Made by a program: the position numbers and the translations under genes. A DNA stretch of 64,000 bases from Macrosoma leucophasiata (Eukaryota; Arthropoda; Insecta; Lepidoptera; Hedylidae). The notes under the pieces were generated by a model, which saw only the letters and a list, made by a program, of their open reading frames with translations, was not told the origin of the DNA and searched no databases. Below are positions 33,701 to 45,716 of the stretch, in pieces. The DNA lies in NCBI GenBank assembly GCA_036365455.1, contig JAWQUS010000017.1, positions 8,494,001-8,558,000 on the forward strand, written 5' to 3'. The number at the start of each line of letters is the position of its first letter. Position 1 is the stretch's first letter.

Positions 33701-34879
33701 AAGTTACTAAACTTACTAAGTTGGGTTTGATCCCCTTGTCAAATGTAGTAAGTGCTATTTTGGCTTTTAAAGGTGTTAAAGCTAAAGCGTGATTGCATGC
33801 ATCTCCAAGCGGCAGGCACAGACATGCCTGCCTAAAAATATCAATTATCTAAATTATTATTATTTACATATTCTTAGCGAGCACTACTTATATGAATGCG
33901 TCGGAAAGTGACGACCCCATCATCCTCTAGTAGAGGAGAATTTTTTCTCTTGTGTCAGTCAACCAAACAACGACGGTCAAAACATCCCAATAGGACGGTA
34001 GTTAATATAATTGCATGGGATAAAATTATCGCCAATCCGACTGTGACTAGCCGTGGACGTCATGCGGCCGGAGTGATGATGATGACGATGGCTACTTACA
34101 TAATGACATGTGAAATAGTGAAATTGTTGTTTCCATTAAATTCGAAAATCATACATTAGGTAAGTTGAATTAAGTATTCCAACTGTCCTTTTTAACTCAT
34201 AGTTATTCGATATTTTATTGATAAGCATTAAATCGCCTCGTGTTTGAGTTTCCTAATTCTAATCGCTACTGACGCTGACATCACATGCGACGCCGCCGTG
34301 CGCCTCTAACGCTAAGCATAAATTTGTTCGCGTCTACCGAACGACATCAAACATGCCGCTCTACCCATACTCTACCATTTTGCACACTCATTACCGTTCT
34401 CCTTTTACGTTAGCAGTCGACTTAGACATAATAATATCTCGATAGTGCATCTAGTAGGACATTCAATATTATTATCACTTGCCCATCTTAACATAATACC
34501 TACATTTACACTATGGCTGCAGTGCTCACGTAACATCAATTACAATACTTTAGCTCCTTCAATTTAAAAATTTGGTTTAAAAATGAAGAGCAATCAAGTA
34601 TTGAACTGAACGACCCGATAGGTATAGTGGTTTGTAACGACCGCTTGATCTAAAAATGTAGTAATTATGTCCGGGGATCATGAACGAGGATTAATATCTT
34701 AACTACAAATATTCATTAATCTCTAAAATGGTCGAGGAGGGCAATGGCTGTCACATGCGTCATACTCGTGAACGGGTGCTGTTGGTGGGGACTGGTCTGT
34801 TCTGGTTTGCAGGAGCTACATCACATTTAGTAGATAGCAGTTTATTTGCATCTATGCTATGGACGTTCACATTATTTGA

Positions 34880-35219
34880 TTTTTCACGATAATCTGTACT
34901 AGATTTAAGCTCTCATTTAAAAGAGCTCTTACTAAGTTTGTTGGGTAGCGGAGTTCTTCTCAGTAGTGACTGCACTTGGAACTCTGCTAAGTGAATAACA
35001 CTGATCTTGACGAATAAGTTTTTCTTTTTCTTCATTTATCATCATTGAAGGAATTGAAAAATTTTATGGTTATTATGTTTTAACCAAGTAGTTTAAATTC
35101 TAATTTTTAATTTACTATTGATATATGATTTTGCTTTTACTATATGTAATGGTTATTAACTCTAGGTATCTGTAAAGATCTATTCGAAATAAAAATATTT
35201 TCTATTCTATTCTATTTGT
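34880..35219. repeat. LINE 3'-UTR-like repeat with TTCTATTCTATT tail
   Basis: CACGATAATCTGTACTAGAT ... GTTGGGTAGCGGAGTTCTTC ... AATAAAAATATTTTCTATTC, ending in a short (CTATT)n tail that suggests target-primed reverse transcription. Uninterrupted counterpart of 12782-13552. Confidence 0.55.
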
Positions 35220-36052
35220 CTTGGGTCTGGGTGTTTGTTTGTGTATTAGGTATATATTATTAGTATGGTAACGGTACACAGGTGGACGTCAACAAAGAAT
35301 GTCAGGGAAGAATGAGCTAGCTTGTAGCCAATAAATAGCCCCATTTATTGAAAAATTGACTTATATACGCCATACTACAATCAAACCAAGCCGGTTTTTT
35401 TCACTTACCCTAAATCATCTGCTGTCGACGCCCTTCACAAGTTAAAAGTTACCTACTGTGGGGTATAAAAGTTTAAAAAAAATCAATTGCTATCACAAGA
35501 GAACGGTAACAGGCCCGCTATTTAGCATATGCAAAGGTCGCAGAGACACGCAGCCCACCCGCTCTCATTATCCTACGCGCCTGAGGTCTTATTCAAATTT
35601 TCTATACTCAACTTCCTTTAACAATGGCCGACCACATCTTAAAGCTATTTTGCATAAGCGGTAAGTTGAAGGATCTTAATTTAATATACATTTTTAGAAT
35701 GGGATTTATAAATTAATACAATTTTAAGAACAAAGTATAACGGTGGTGTAATTCAAAACACACCTCTACAACTCTACATAGGTATATGATGGAGGACTCT
35801 ACATCATATTATCGCTTTATAGTAATACGCTTTATTAAACAGATTGATTGTAACTTTTCGTCAATTTTGATTAAATAAGTGACAATATATTATATTTAAA
35901 TTAATATTATTTACGAACACCATTATTATAAAACATATTGCACAAAACTTGGCAATGAATTGGATATATTAATTAAAACTGTAATAAACTTTAAGAGTTT
36001 TTTTTTTTAATTTAGTGCTTAATTTCCCGGCTGACCAAGGCTGGAATATGTA

Positions 36053-36316
36053 CAGCAGGTATCCAACAAGAAATATTGCACATCGACCTTAGGAAGGAGA
36101 ATTCGGCTTACTTCGGATCTGTAGAGCGTTATCTCTTTTGCACCTTACCTATCTGACGTTTGTCGACCATTATGATCAAATTTTGACCAATACGATATTG
36201 AAGGACTACGGATGCTTACGTAGGCAGTGTTAAGCAGAGATAACGCTCTACGAAGTCGAAACTAGCCGATTGTCACTTTCATAGGCTCGATGTGCAATAT
36301 TTCTTGATGAGCACTG
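36053..36316. mobile_element. Hairpin MITE, copy 3
   Basis: 264-bp copy in inverted order to copy 1, with TA on both sides (36051-36052, 36317-36318). Ends CAGCAGGTATCCAACAAGAA and (inverted) CAGTGCTCATCAAGAAATAT. Both halves of the internal hairpin are present. Confidence 0.85.
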
Positions 36317-36465
36317 TAATTAGGAAGGCAGTAGTAGGTACAAAATGCGATGCAATTATTAAATCGTACGTGTTATGTGGCAAGTTGGTATCGGCAGAAA
36401 GTAATTCGTCAGTTATATTAAATTTTAAACCTATCTCTTATGAGTGAGCCCATTTACCGGGTGTA

Positions 36466-37083
36466 TTAGGGTTCCGTAGTAAACAAGGAACCCTTATAGT
36501 TTCGCCATGTCCGTCTGTCTGTCTGTCTGTCCGTCCTCGGTTTAGCGCAAAAACTATTAGTACTAGAGACTTGAAATTTGGCACAAGTATACATCTTTAC
36601 TACGCCGACAAAGTGGTAGAATAAAAACATGACATTTTTTTATTTAGGGTACCATCCCTACATGTAACGCGCGGATATTTTTTTATTTTTCGTTTTTTAT
36701 ATAGTGTGGGATATCGGTAGATAGGTCTTTTAAAAATGTTAGGAGTGTGCTAACATCATTTTTCAATCCAGTTAACGGTTCGTGGCTTATTAAGCTTTAA
36801 AGGGCCAATTTTCGTTAGAGTCAAGTCTCCCCTCCCCTAACCGACTAAACGGTTGTTGTTAGAAATTCAAACGATACGGCAATAGTAGCCATATATAATG
36901 AAATTAATAGGAAACTAACACACCTAAGTTGGCCTTACAAGTTTGCGAGTAATAGTCGACCAAATGTATTTTACTCCAAACTCCATAGAAAATATTTATT
37001 TATTTTTTTCATTACATCTCTTACTTTGTAACTACGGAACCGTGCACTGCGCGTGTCCCGACACGCACTTGACCGGTTTTTTA
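36466..37083. repeat. GGGTTCCGTA repeat, complete second copy
   Basis: TTAGGGTTCCGTAGTAAACA, GTCTGTCTGTCTGTCCGTCC, CTACGGAACCGTGCACTG and ACACGCACTTGACCGGTTTT delimit a 618-bp copy upstream of hairy. Confidence 0.7.
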
Positions 37084-37345
37084 TATTAGATACAGTCTGA
37101 TACTGATAAATTTACCCATTTGGGAAATTCCAAATTGTTTCCAGGGTTATATAATATTGTATTTTTAGTTACAACGAAGCGAATTTACTACCTCTGCTTA
37201 GCTTTATTAGCTACTTTGGTAGCTTAGTTTAAATAGTTGTTTAAGGGCTGGACTAGTATTCTAGAGGTCTCGGAATCGGATCCCTAGCGATATATATTTT
37301 TTTCGACATTTTTCACATATTTGTTTCATTATATCACTAACACCG

Positions 37346-37580
37346 TAATCTCACGCTTGTATTCCCGAAGGGGGAGGCAGCATACATACAAACACCGACG
37401 ATTCACCAGTTACATTTTGTCCATTGTAATAGGTATCGAGCCTATTGACATTACCAGACGCCAAGGATTACATTGGGATACTTCCAAAAAATGGTAAAAT
37501 ACGGTAAGTCTCCGGAGATCGAAGCTAGGACCCTAGCGTAGAAGTAATAGCCTGTTACCACTAGACTACTGAGGTAATTT
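37346..37580 (-). mobile_element. tRNA-headed SINE with CCTTCGGG-type tail
   Basis: Minus strand head CAGTAGTCTAGTGGTAACAG (A box TAGTCTAGTGG) and GGTCCTAGCTTCGATCTCCG (B box). The tail has GGTGAATCGTCGGTGTTTGT, GCCTCCCCCTTCGGGAATAC and AAGCGTGAGA. Tail-only copies lie at 20698-20806 and 26990-27112. Confidence 0.65.
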
Positions 37581-39660
37581 ATCTACTAACACATCTATTG
37601 ACACAAAAACAAATGAATTTCATACTTCGACACCCGTTGTGGTAAATGGGGCCCAAAAAAAAACAATATTCTTAGAACATGATGTAACTGTAAAATATGA
37701 CAAAAAAATATAACTGTTACAATTAACGGACCTAATTTTTTATCATTGTCCTTTAAGCGTCGGCAAAAGACTTCGTGTAAAAAGAACAAAGTGTTCAACA
37801 AAAGATCTGCTCTATTTTTAAATATTTTACAACTTTGAAAACCGAATTTGGAGCAATATTTATTTGCCTTTGTTGTACAATTTTTATTACTATTTTTGTC
37901 CCAGATGATGTCTTTGACAATATAACGGTGACCAATCTTGGTCTTCACAATAATACGTTATTCGTACATGTGGTTATTAAGTAAGTTTCCTCATACTTAA
38001 TAACTATAGGTACACAGTAAAAATAGTTTGAATCATACATGTTTTATTCCATGTCAACGTAATAAGGTTCCTTCTACGAGTTTGCTACGAGTAGGGTAGA
38101 GGTAATGTCATTCCTTAAAAGTGTTGCGGTAAGTAAATCTCAATATTAAAGTTGAGAATAATGTTAATACAGTGCCTTAATAAAATTTATTCATGTCAAT
38201 TAATTAGAACTTTTATTATTTTAGTCGAAATTGTTTTATTGGTTATAATATTACACTATTTTGTCACTTTATTACATCAGTGCCCAACAATAACAAATTA
38301 CGTTTTGTAGGTACTATAAGATTAGGATTGTTTGATATTACCTAACAATAATTAACTAATGTATGTTTAGTACCTAATGTTGTTAAATAGGTATAAAACC
38401 ATGAAATCCCTTATGTGCATTTGTACAATTTAAATAAGTATAAATACGCAAAACGATAACTGCAATAAAAATATTTTACAATAATTAAATGGTATCCTAA
38501 CCTAACATTGGGTACATTTACACCTACTTGGCTTTGACAATCACGATACTTAGATTCATAGGTACCAACTAATTCAACTATTTATACATACTTATTTCGC
38601 TCAGTTTATTGTAAGTACGAGTAGGTTACTCGTAAGCAATACTAAAGAATGTTCCTACAATAAATTTCCAGTAGCCATTTTAGTTCGCATAGAAATTAAA
38701 CCTTACTTTACAGTGAGGTTTAATTTCAAATTTTTACATAAACTGTTTACCTACTTATTCCCCGCCATTCTTTCTTTACACATAAACCCTACTTTCTTTA
38801 CAGTTCGTAAATTGGTGGTATTTCTACGAACTACAAAATAAACCCTTTTGTTGCGTACAATACAATTTTTATTGCTACCACAACCAAAATCGCTTTTCGG
38901 AAACTCGCTTTATATAGCTTCCAAGAGAAATTATTTTAAAAGAATGTACTAACAGCGTAACTAATGACGTGAAAAGTATTAATATTATGGTACTGCATAT
39001 TTAAGCAGTCGTGTTAGTTATGGTGACAAAATAATAAATACTATCTTTACATTTGTATTGAGAAGGAACCGCCGCACCGCTCCGCCGCCTGCTTCTTCTA
39101 TAATTTACTGTTTTTTCGTTAGAATCAACATTAACCGTGTACAGTTGGACTTTCCAATCAGGGGGCACGACTTCCAAGAGACAAACGGAAAAGCTTGTAT
39201 ATCTAAAAAAAGGATGTTTTTGAGATTTTTGCGAACAAAAATATTTATAAAGAGATATAAGCTATTATGTCGTACCTATCCGTATATTCTAATGAATTAG
39301 AGAATTGGCGACGTAAAAACTTCATCGTACGACATCGTAGGTACCTACTACCTACGATTTAATCTACTGTGAAGTATTTAATGAATGCTAAAACATATTG
39401 AAGAAGATTATATAAATAGGTAGCTACTAAAATCATGAGTCTATAATTTTCTGTTTTACTTTAGGTATATACTTACTTATATTACTTATATACTTACTTA
39501 CAAAAAAATGTTGAACTCATTTTAAAAATTCTTTCAGCTATCAAAAGTTGTAACAGCGAGCTTAACAGGACCATTATTTACCACCACACGAAAAGCTATG
39601 AGGGTTGTTGTTTAAAATACATACTTAATAATCTACATTCCACATATTTTTCTTAGTTTG
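37581..39660. other. No gene recognised upstream of the LINE
   Basis: Very AT-rich; a 117-codon minus frame at 37595-37948 is Lys/Asn/Phe-rich with no domain-like pattern. Nothing else supported. Confidence 0.5.
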
Positions 39661-42600
39661 CATGGTGGTAAGGTCCCTTAAAGGGCCTGCCTGGCTAGCT
39701 ACCACCCTCAGGTCGTAATCTGCCGCCAAGCGTCTTCGGACGTGTTCCGGCTTCCGAGCCTGAGAGCCAGTCCCCCCCCTTCCTCTTTCCCGTCCCTGAT
39801 GTGTACCGTATTGTTCACCCCCGGACCGGTTGGTGTAAGGACGTATTGCGCTCGGAGACGCAACATGTTGGCCTGGGGGCCAGGGAGAGCCGATTAAACG
39901 GTATCCGCTGCCCCCCGCCGGTCAGTAGGGGACCCGAACCCAGGCCTCACTATTAACCTCTGGCCTGGGAGGCTGTCCCGCCAACCGGCGCAAAGTCCCG
40001 TGTGCAGTCGCCGTGCCGGAGTAAGAGACCGGAGTGGGGCCAGGCGCCTGTGCACGGGGGGGATCGGGGGTCCTTCCGTCCCCCGGGCCAGCAATTTGCA
40101 CCACCTCTGAGAGCAGATGGTCTAATTCACCGACAACTTTGTTCGTCGGGTGAGTAATGCGGTACACATGATCCTTCCCCTTTCCCGACGCTTAAAAAAA
40201 AATTTAAATAAAGTGGTTAAACATAGGAAAAAATGTAGGCTTCTCTCAGCGGACACCCCCCCCACATTTACTGTGGACATGTGCAATATTAGGGGTTTAC
40301 ATACCAACCTTAACGCCGTCCATCTTCATCTGGAAACGGCTAAGCCGGCCCTACTCTTTCTGACGGAGACACAAATATCCTCTCCACTCGATACTGCATA
40401 TCTTACTTACCCCGGCTACACTCTGGAGAACAATTTTATTCGCCGCGCCGGGGTATGTCTGTATGTCAGAGAGGATGTCTGTTGTCGCCGTCTTGACCAT
40501 TTTGAAGACAAGGACCTGTCTATATTGTGGGCGCGCGTAGATTACGGTGGTTCCAACCGAATTTACGCGTGCGTGTACAGGTCCTATAGCGGAGACGGGG
40601 AGACAGCTCGCATGTTCGAGCACATCCAACAGGTGGTCGACACGGTGCTTGAACAGCATCCTTCTGCGGAGTTGGTGATTCTTGGCGACTTTAACGCACA
40701 CCATACGGAGTGGTTGAGTTCCCGAATCACTGACTTCGCTGGAAGGACAGCTTATGACTTTGCGCTGGTTAATGGTCTCACACAAGTCGTAACCGGGTTC
40801 ACCCGGATACCAGATGTCGAGGGCCACACCGCCTCTTTGCTGGATCTTCTGCTGACCTCACATCCTGCCAACTATCAGGTGGTGGTCGAGGCTCCTTTAG
40901 GATCCTCAGATCACTGCTTGGTACGTTCAAAAACCCTCTTGTCGGTTCGGGCGCCTCTGCAGCCCTCCTCCACACGGCAAGTGTGGCATTACAGGTCAGC
41001 AGATTGGGATGGACTGAGGGAGTTCCTGTCGTCCTACCCATGGAGGCAGCTTTGTTTCTCGTCGGAAGATCCGAGCACGTGCGCCGAAGCTGTAACCGAT
41101 GTGATACACCAGGGTATGGATTGTTTCATCCCGCACTCTGTTGTATCCATTGGCGGACGGTATCAGCCCTGGTTCGATAAGTCTTGTGCTGTGGCTTCTA
41201 ACCATAAGCAGGAGACTTACAGAACCTGGACTGTGGCTCACGCCTGCAAGGATCCAAATGCCTCCGACCTAAAGAGAGTACTCAACGCTGCCTCCAGGTC
41301 CTCAAAGCTGCGGATAGCCAGAGCAAAGTCCAAGCATGTCGTTAGAGTTGGCAAGAAGCTAATGAGGCATCCTCCCGGGAGCCGTGCCTATTGGTCTCTT
41401 GCCAAAGCTATCGAAAAGAATTTTTGTCGGTCATCTTTCCCACCACTGCGAAAAACTGACGATAGCCTGGCCCACACGGCAAAAGAGAAAGCCGATCTCC
41501 TGGGCAGCCTCTTTGCCTCAAACTCGACTCTTGATGACATGGGTAACACAGCGCCTACCATCTCGCGCTGTGAAAGCTCTATGCCTGACGTCAAATTCAC
41601 TCAGAAGAACGTCAGGCGAGCGTTGTTATCCCTTGACGTCAAGAAGTCGAGTGGGCCGGATTCCGTCCCTGCAGTGGTGTTGAAGATGTGCGCTCCCGAG
41701 CTGACCCCCGTTCTGACGCGCCTGTTCTCGCTTTCTTACGATCATGGAAAAGTACCGTCTGCGTGGAAGACAGCCCTTGTGCATCCGATACCCAAAAAAG
41801 GGGATCGCAGTGATCCGGCCAACTACAGGCCCATAGCAATAACCTCCCTACTCTGCAAAGTCATGGAGCGTGTGATCAATACACAGCTGCTGCAGTACCT
41901 GGAGGATCATCAGCTGATCAGTGACCGCCAATATGGCTTTCGTCAAGGCAGATCTGCTGGTGATCTTCTAGTATATCTGACGCACTATTGGTCTCACGCC
42001 TTGGACAAGAGTGGGGAGGCATTGGCTGTAAGCCTGGATATTGCTAAGGCCTTTGACCGGGTCTGGCACGGGGCACTTCTCGCGAAATTGCCATCTTACG
42101 GTCTTACCGAGAGGCTATGCAACTGGATAGCCAGTTTTCTGTCTGAGCGTTTTATACAGGTCTTAGTTGACGGTCAACGCTCAGACAGACTACCTATCAA
42201 CGCTGGTGTGCCGCAAGGCTCTGTGCTATCTCCCACGCTTTTTCTTCTGCATATCAATGAAATGTTGGAGCAAAACTCCAATTTTCATTGCTATGCGGAT
42301 GATAGCACGGGAGATGCACACTATACAAGCCGTGCAAATGCCTCTCGGACACTTATCGAAGAAAGCAGGACTAGACTTGTGTCTGAAGTCGAGCACTCTC
42401 TGGAGCGGGTCTCTGATTGGGGTCGACTCAATTTAGTGCAGTTCAACCCCTCGAAGACACAAGTCTGCGCGTTCACCGCTAAAAAAACCCCATTCATTGT
42501 AGCACCACAGTTCCAGGGCACTCCGCTTGCCATTGGTAAGAGTATCGGTATCCTGGGCGTTGACATATCGAACGAAGTGCAATTTGGGAGTCACATTGAG

Positions 42601-43256
42601 TGTAAGACCAAGTTGGCATCCAAAAAGTTGGGGGTGCTTAACAAAGCGAGGCAGTATTTCACATCGGGGCAGCTACTACAGCTTTATAAGGCCCAAGTGC
42701 GGCCCCATCTGGAATACTGCTCTCATTTGTGGGCGGGAGCCCCCAAGTACCAGCTTGGTCCACTTGACTCCCTACAAAAACGCGCCGTTCGTATTGTTAA
42801 CGATCCGGGACTTACAGACAGGCTCGAACATCTGAGCCTGCGCAGAGATATTGGTAGTCTGTGCGTGTTATACCGTCTCTACAATGGTGAGTGCTCTGTC
42901 GAACTGTTCGACATGGTGCCACCGTCTCTTTTTCTACACCGTACTACCCGCCGAAGAGAAAAGTTTCACCCTCACCGACTGGACACCTGGCAGTGCTCAA
43001 CGGTGCGGTTTTCTCGTTCGTTTCTGCCCAGAACGTGTAAATTGTGGAACGAACTTCCCTCTGAGGTGTTCCCTCGGTGCTACAATATGGGGTTCTTCAA
43101 AAATGGCGTCAAAAGAGTCCTTCAGGGCTGGCAGCGCGTTGGCAACTCCCCTGGTGTTGCAAATGTCCATAGGCGACGGTGACCACTTACCATCAGGTGG
43201 CCCGTCTGCTTGTCTGTCAACTTAATGACATAAAAAAAAAAAAAAAAAAAAAAAAA
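39661..43256 (+). mobile_element. CR1/Jockey-like LINE, apparently near full-length, with poly(A) tail
   Basis: The GC-rich segment begins abruptly near 39661 (catggtggtaagg), carries about 500 bp of leader, one long ORF, a short 3' UTR (GTGACCACTTACCATCAGG, GCCCGTCTGCTTGTCTGTC) and a run of about 23 A ending near 43257. I could not find a convincing target-site duplication, so the exact 5' end and any 5' truncation are uncertain. It lies about 6.2 kb upstream of hairy exon 1, in the opposite orientation. Its 3' end closely resembles the 3' end of the abundant SINE-like repeat of this window. Confidence 0.85.
40168..43182 (+). CDS. Non-LTR retrotransposon endonuclease/reverse transcriptase (intact frame)
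   Basis: Uninterrupted frame; the first ATG is at 40168, and the open frame reaches back to 40123 after stops at 40108 and 40120. Residues about 35-260 form an AP-type endonuclease with its landmarks in order: MCNIRG, FLTET, VYRSY, GDFNAHH, LLDLLLT and SSDHCLV. Residues about 480-760 form a reverse transcriptase: PIPKKGDRSDPANYRPI, YGFRQGRSAGDLL, SLDIAKAFD, GVPQGSVLSPTLF and the catalytic YADD. A C-terminal domain follows with WNELPSEVF. About 1,000 residues with no stops, frameshifts or catalytic losses suggests recent activity. The clade is CR1/Jockey-like by architecture; the exact family is not certain. No ORF1 (gag-like) is recognisable upstream. Confidence 0.93.
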   Translation: MILPLSRRLKKNLNKVVKHRKKCRLLSADTPPTFTVDMCNIRGLHTNLNAVHLHLETAKPALLFLTETQISSPLDTAYLTYPGYTLENNFIRRAGVCLYVREDVCCRRLDHFEDKDLSILWARVDYGGSNRIYACVYRSYSGDGETARMFEHIQQVVDTVLEQHPSAELVILGDFNAHHTEWLSSRITDFAGRTAYDFALVNGLTQVVTGFTRIPDVEGHTASLLDLLLTSHPANYQVVVEAPLGSSDHCLVRSKTLLSVRAPLQPSSTRQVWHYRSADWDGLREFLSSYPWRQLCFSSEDPSTCAEAVTDVIHQGMDCFIPHSVVSIGGRYQPWFDKSCAVASNHKQETYRTWTVAHACKDPNASDLKRVLNAASRSSKLRIARAKSKHVVRVGKKLMRHPPGSRAYWSLAKAIEKNFCRSSFPPLRKTDDSLAHTAKEKADLLGSLFASNSTLDDMGNTAPTISRCESSMPDVKFTQKNVRRALLSLDVKKSSGPDSVPAVVLKMCAPELTPVLTRLFSLSYDHGKVPSAWKTALVHPIPKKGDRSDPANYRPIAITSLLCKVMERVINTQLLQYLEDHQLISDRQYGFRQGRSAGDLLVYLTHYWSHALDKSGEALAVSLDIAKAFDRVWHGALLAKLPSYGLTERLCNWIASFLSERFIQVLVDGQRSDRLPINAGVPQGSVLSPTLFLLHINEMLEQNSNFHCYADDSTGDAHYTSRANASRTLIEESRTRLVSEVEHSLERVSDWGRLNLVQFNPSKTQVCAFTAKKTPFIVAPQFQGTPLAIGKSIGILGVDISNEVQFGSHIECKTKLASKKLGVLNKARQYFTSGQLLQLYKAQVRPHLEYCSHLWAGAPKYQLGPLDSLQKRAVRIVNDPGLTDRLEHLSLRRDIGSLCVLYRLYNGECSVELFDMVPPSLFLHRTTRRREKFHPHRLDTWQCSTVRFSRSFLPRTCKLWNELPSEVFPRCYNMGFFKNGVKRVLQGWQRVGNSPGVANVHRRR

Positions 43257-43966
43257 ATTATACCAACATACATTGTTCCTACTTTCACAAAATTTCCTTT
43301 TTAAGTTTCTAACCTTCTATTCAGAATTTACTTGCAGAAGTCAACTATCTTATTTTGGAATAAGTAAATATATTTAATTATAGGGTCTTCTATAGGTAGG
43401 TAGGTATATATCTTAATACGAATGGCAAGAAAAAAAACGTTTGCATCTTATCCGTTATGTTCTAGTGACGCAACCTGGCGGCGGACACAAATTAAAAAAA
43501 AACTAAAACAAACAAACAAAGTTTTGAATCAAGTCACAGACACAGCGCTCGTTAAGTATTGTTAGTAGCCTTTGGCGGCCCATAAACCTTTTTCCTTCAA
43601 CACGGCATCTTTGGTAGTTAAATTTTACAGTAAAATGAAGGTGGTGAAGTCAAATAGACAAAAAAACACAAAAGCCGTTAAAATTTAACACGAAGCACAG
43701 TTTTAAGAACATTTAAAAGCTTTGACGAGACATTTAACGATGTATGTACCTATCTACTATAATTTACATATATGTACCTACATATTACATTTCAATATTC
43801 ACTGATCGTGAAAGTGTGAAAGTGAAAATCCAGTACGTAGGTAAATACTAGAGTTTGAAGAGTTTAGTAACGTTTTATCCAAAGTACTTAAATCTTAATT
43901 ATCAACATGTAGTTAAGGACCTATGTAAGTAAGTACTACTATGTACATACCTAGGTAATATCGAAG

Positions 43967-44071
43967 AAACGTCCGGTCGGTCACGTCGGTGCCGTATTCG
44001 TATAGCGATAAAGTCTAATTTGCTACCTAATTTGAAATATAAAGTTTTTGGATGATCTGAAATTTCTTCGA
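43967..44071. mobile_element. Short MITE GAAGAAAYGTCCGG, copy 2
   Basis: GAAGAAACGTCCGGTCGGTC, AAGTCTAATTTGC and (inverted) GAAGAAATTTCAGATCATCC mirror the copy at 23352-23444. Confidence 0.6.
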
Positions 44072-44303
44072 CAGTAGGTACCTACATAAAACGCTTATAA
44101 ACATAAAATTATCACACCTCCAGCGGCGGTACCCGCAAAGTGTGTAGGTATTGAATCTTCTTGAGCTTCTACGATATGAACACTAGCTAGCGATGCATGG
44201 GCGGGTCAAGATACGGTGCTCCCACATTGACACTTATTTAAATTTTCACGACAAAATGAAAATTATATCACGAAGATCGTGATATAATGTAAATTATATC
44301 ACG

Positions 44304-44452
44304 AAGTGGCAAACAATCATACCGTTTACATTGATGGTAAATAATACTGCCTAAGCCTCTAAAGATCCAATCAGAGATTTAAATACCTACCTAAATGCGT
44401 TGCCTCACCTGAACCCACAGTTGTTATGCCTCTGTGTCGAAAATGATATTCG
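44304..44452 (-). mobile_element. LINE-tailed SINE-like repeat, tail half
   Basis: AAGTGGCAAACAATCATACC, AAATGCGTTGCCTCACCTGA and GTTATGCCTCTGTGTCGAAA. Confidence 0.6.
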
Positions 44453-44493
44453 ATACTTATATAGGTACTTAATATTATTTATTAGGTATATAT

Positions 44494-45051
44494 ACAACGT
44501 GTAACAGGATTAAATGTACAACCCGAAACAAGTTTGTTCAGAATCGGTAACCGAATCGATTTCAGGCATTTTTAATTTAAGTAATATTTTGTCCCAAAAT
44601 TAATTACAATTAAAGAAATTATGGTCACCCATTTGGTGAACAGTCAATACAAACGAAAATGAGACTAAAGTTTATCCATAATAAAATGCTAGTCTCAACA
44701 AGTCAACTTTTGAACTAGCGGAAATTAATCTTAATACTAGCGCGGTGTTAAATAAGGGTACGCAGGTAACGCTACATCACATTGCAACAGTGTGCGTGTG
44801 TGAGTAGGTTCGTGTTTTATGTGCGGCCGTAAGTAGAGGTAGGGAAGTACACAGAACAGAAACGTTCTGTGGGGATTAGTGGGGAAGTATGCATAGAATG
44901 TGCATATGTTCGAACAAATTGTGGGCAATTTATTTTTAAAATAAAAAACATTGAATACATAAACATGTAATATCAGTTCATGTAATATGATTATAACTCG
45001 ATTTTATAATCGGGGTGTCAGAGAGTGTGCATTATTTCCGTTACATGTTGT
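44494..45051. mobile_element. TIR element ACAACGTGTAACAGG, copy 2
   Basis: ACAACGTGTAACAGGATTAA at the left, inverted ACAACATGTAACGGAAATAA at the right. It shares the left 220 bp, the GTTAAATAAGGGTACGCAGG block and GGTTCGTGTTTTATGTG with copy 1, but has a longer, different centre. Non-coding as far as I can see. Superfamily unknown. Confidence 0.75.
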
Positions 45052-45589
45052 ATACCTACTACTTCATAGTATATTTAATAAAAGTTAAATTATGTGTAAG
45101 GTTTTATAACTTTCAACGACTACTTTATCAAAATACATTTAGCCACAGCCACAGCACAGTAGTACACAACGCATGGTAAGGTGACCTTACCCCGCGTTGG
45201 TGTGTCAAAAACAAGTTTGTATAATCTCAAGAACACCTCCCTTAGTAGCACCCCGCAGCGTTAGTTAACGTTGTATAGGTGAAACGAGACCTTGTGTAGT
45301 CTCCTCGTTTATTTGTTTACGTAAAAAATAATATCGTGTATAAGCGTAAGATAGGGAAAATCATTAAAAATAACACCATTACTTTACTTTAAGTCATTGA
45401 CCTATGCAGGTTTAAATTCCGTATACAGCGCCGTCTTCAGGTGACTTCTTTCGTGGAAAGCACTCTACATTGTCTTGACATTAAATAAACTTTAATTGAG
45501 TATAAGGTATACCCAGTTATAATATTTTATTTATTGGAATAACACATGGGAGTGAATTTAGAATTAAAGAAAAACTGGAAAGTAATATT

Positions 45590-45640
45590 TGACTTCGGAC
45601 AGGGATCGAACCTGCATCCATAGGATAACCAGTCCAAAAT
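45590..45640 (-). mobile_element. tRNA-like SINE head remnant
   Basis: Minus strand GATGCAGGTTCGATCCCTGT contains a perfect B box (GGTTCGATCCC, 45612-45602); the A box is not convincing. Confidence 0.4.
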
Positions 45641-45716
45641 TAGTCAATTTCTAAATACCTATCTAATTATTTTTCTAGGAACTAGTAAAGTAAGTATGTA
45701 TGTATGTATGTATGTA

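Noticed and set aside
40351..43225. Numerous open frames of 65-158 codons on both strands over the LINE
   Set aside because: Shadows of the 1,010-codon endonuclease/reverse-transcriptase frame in GC-rich DNA.
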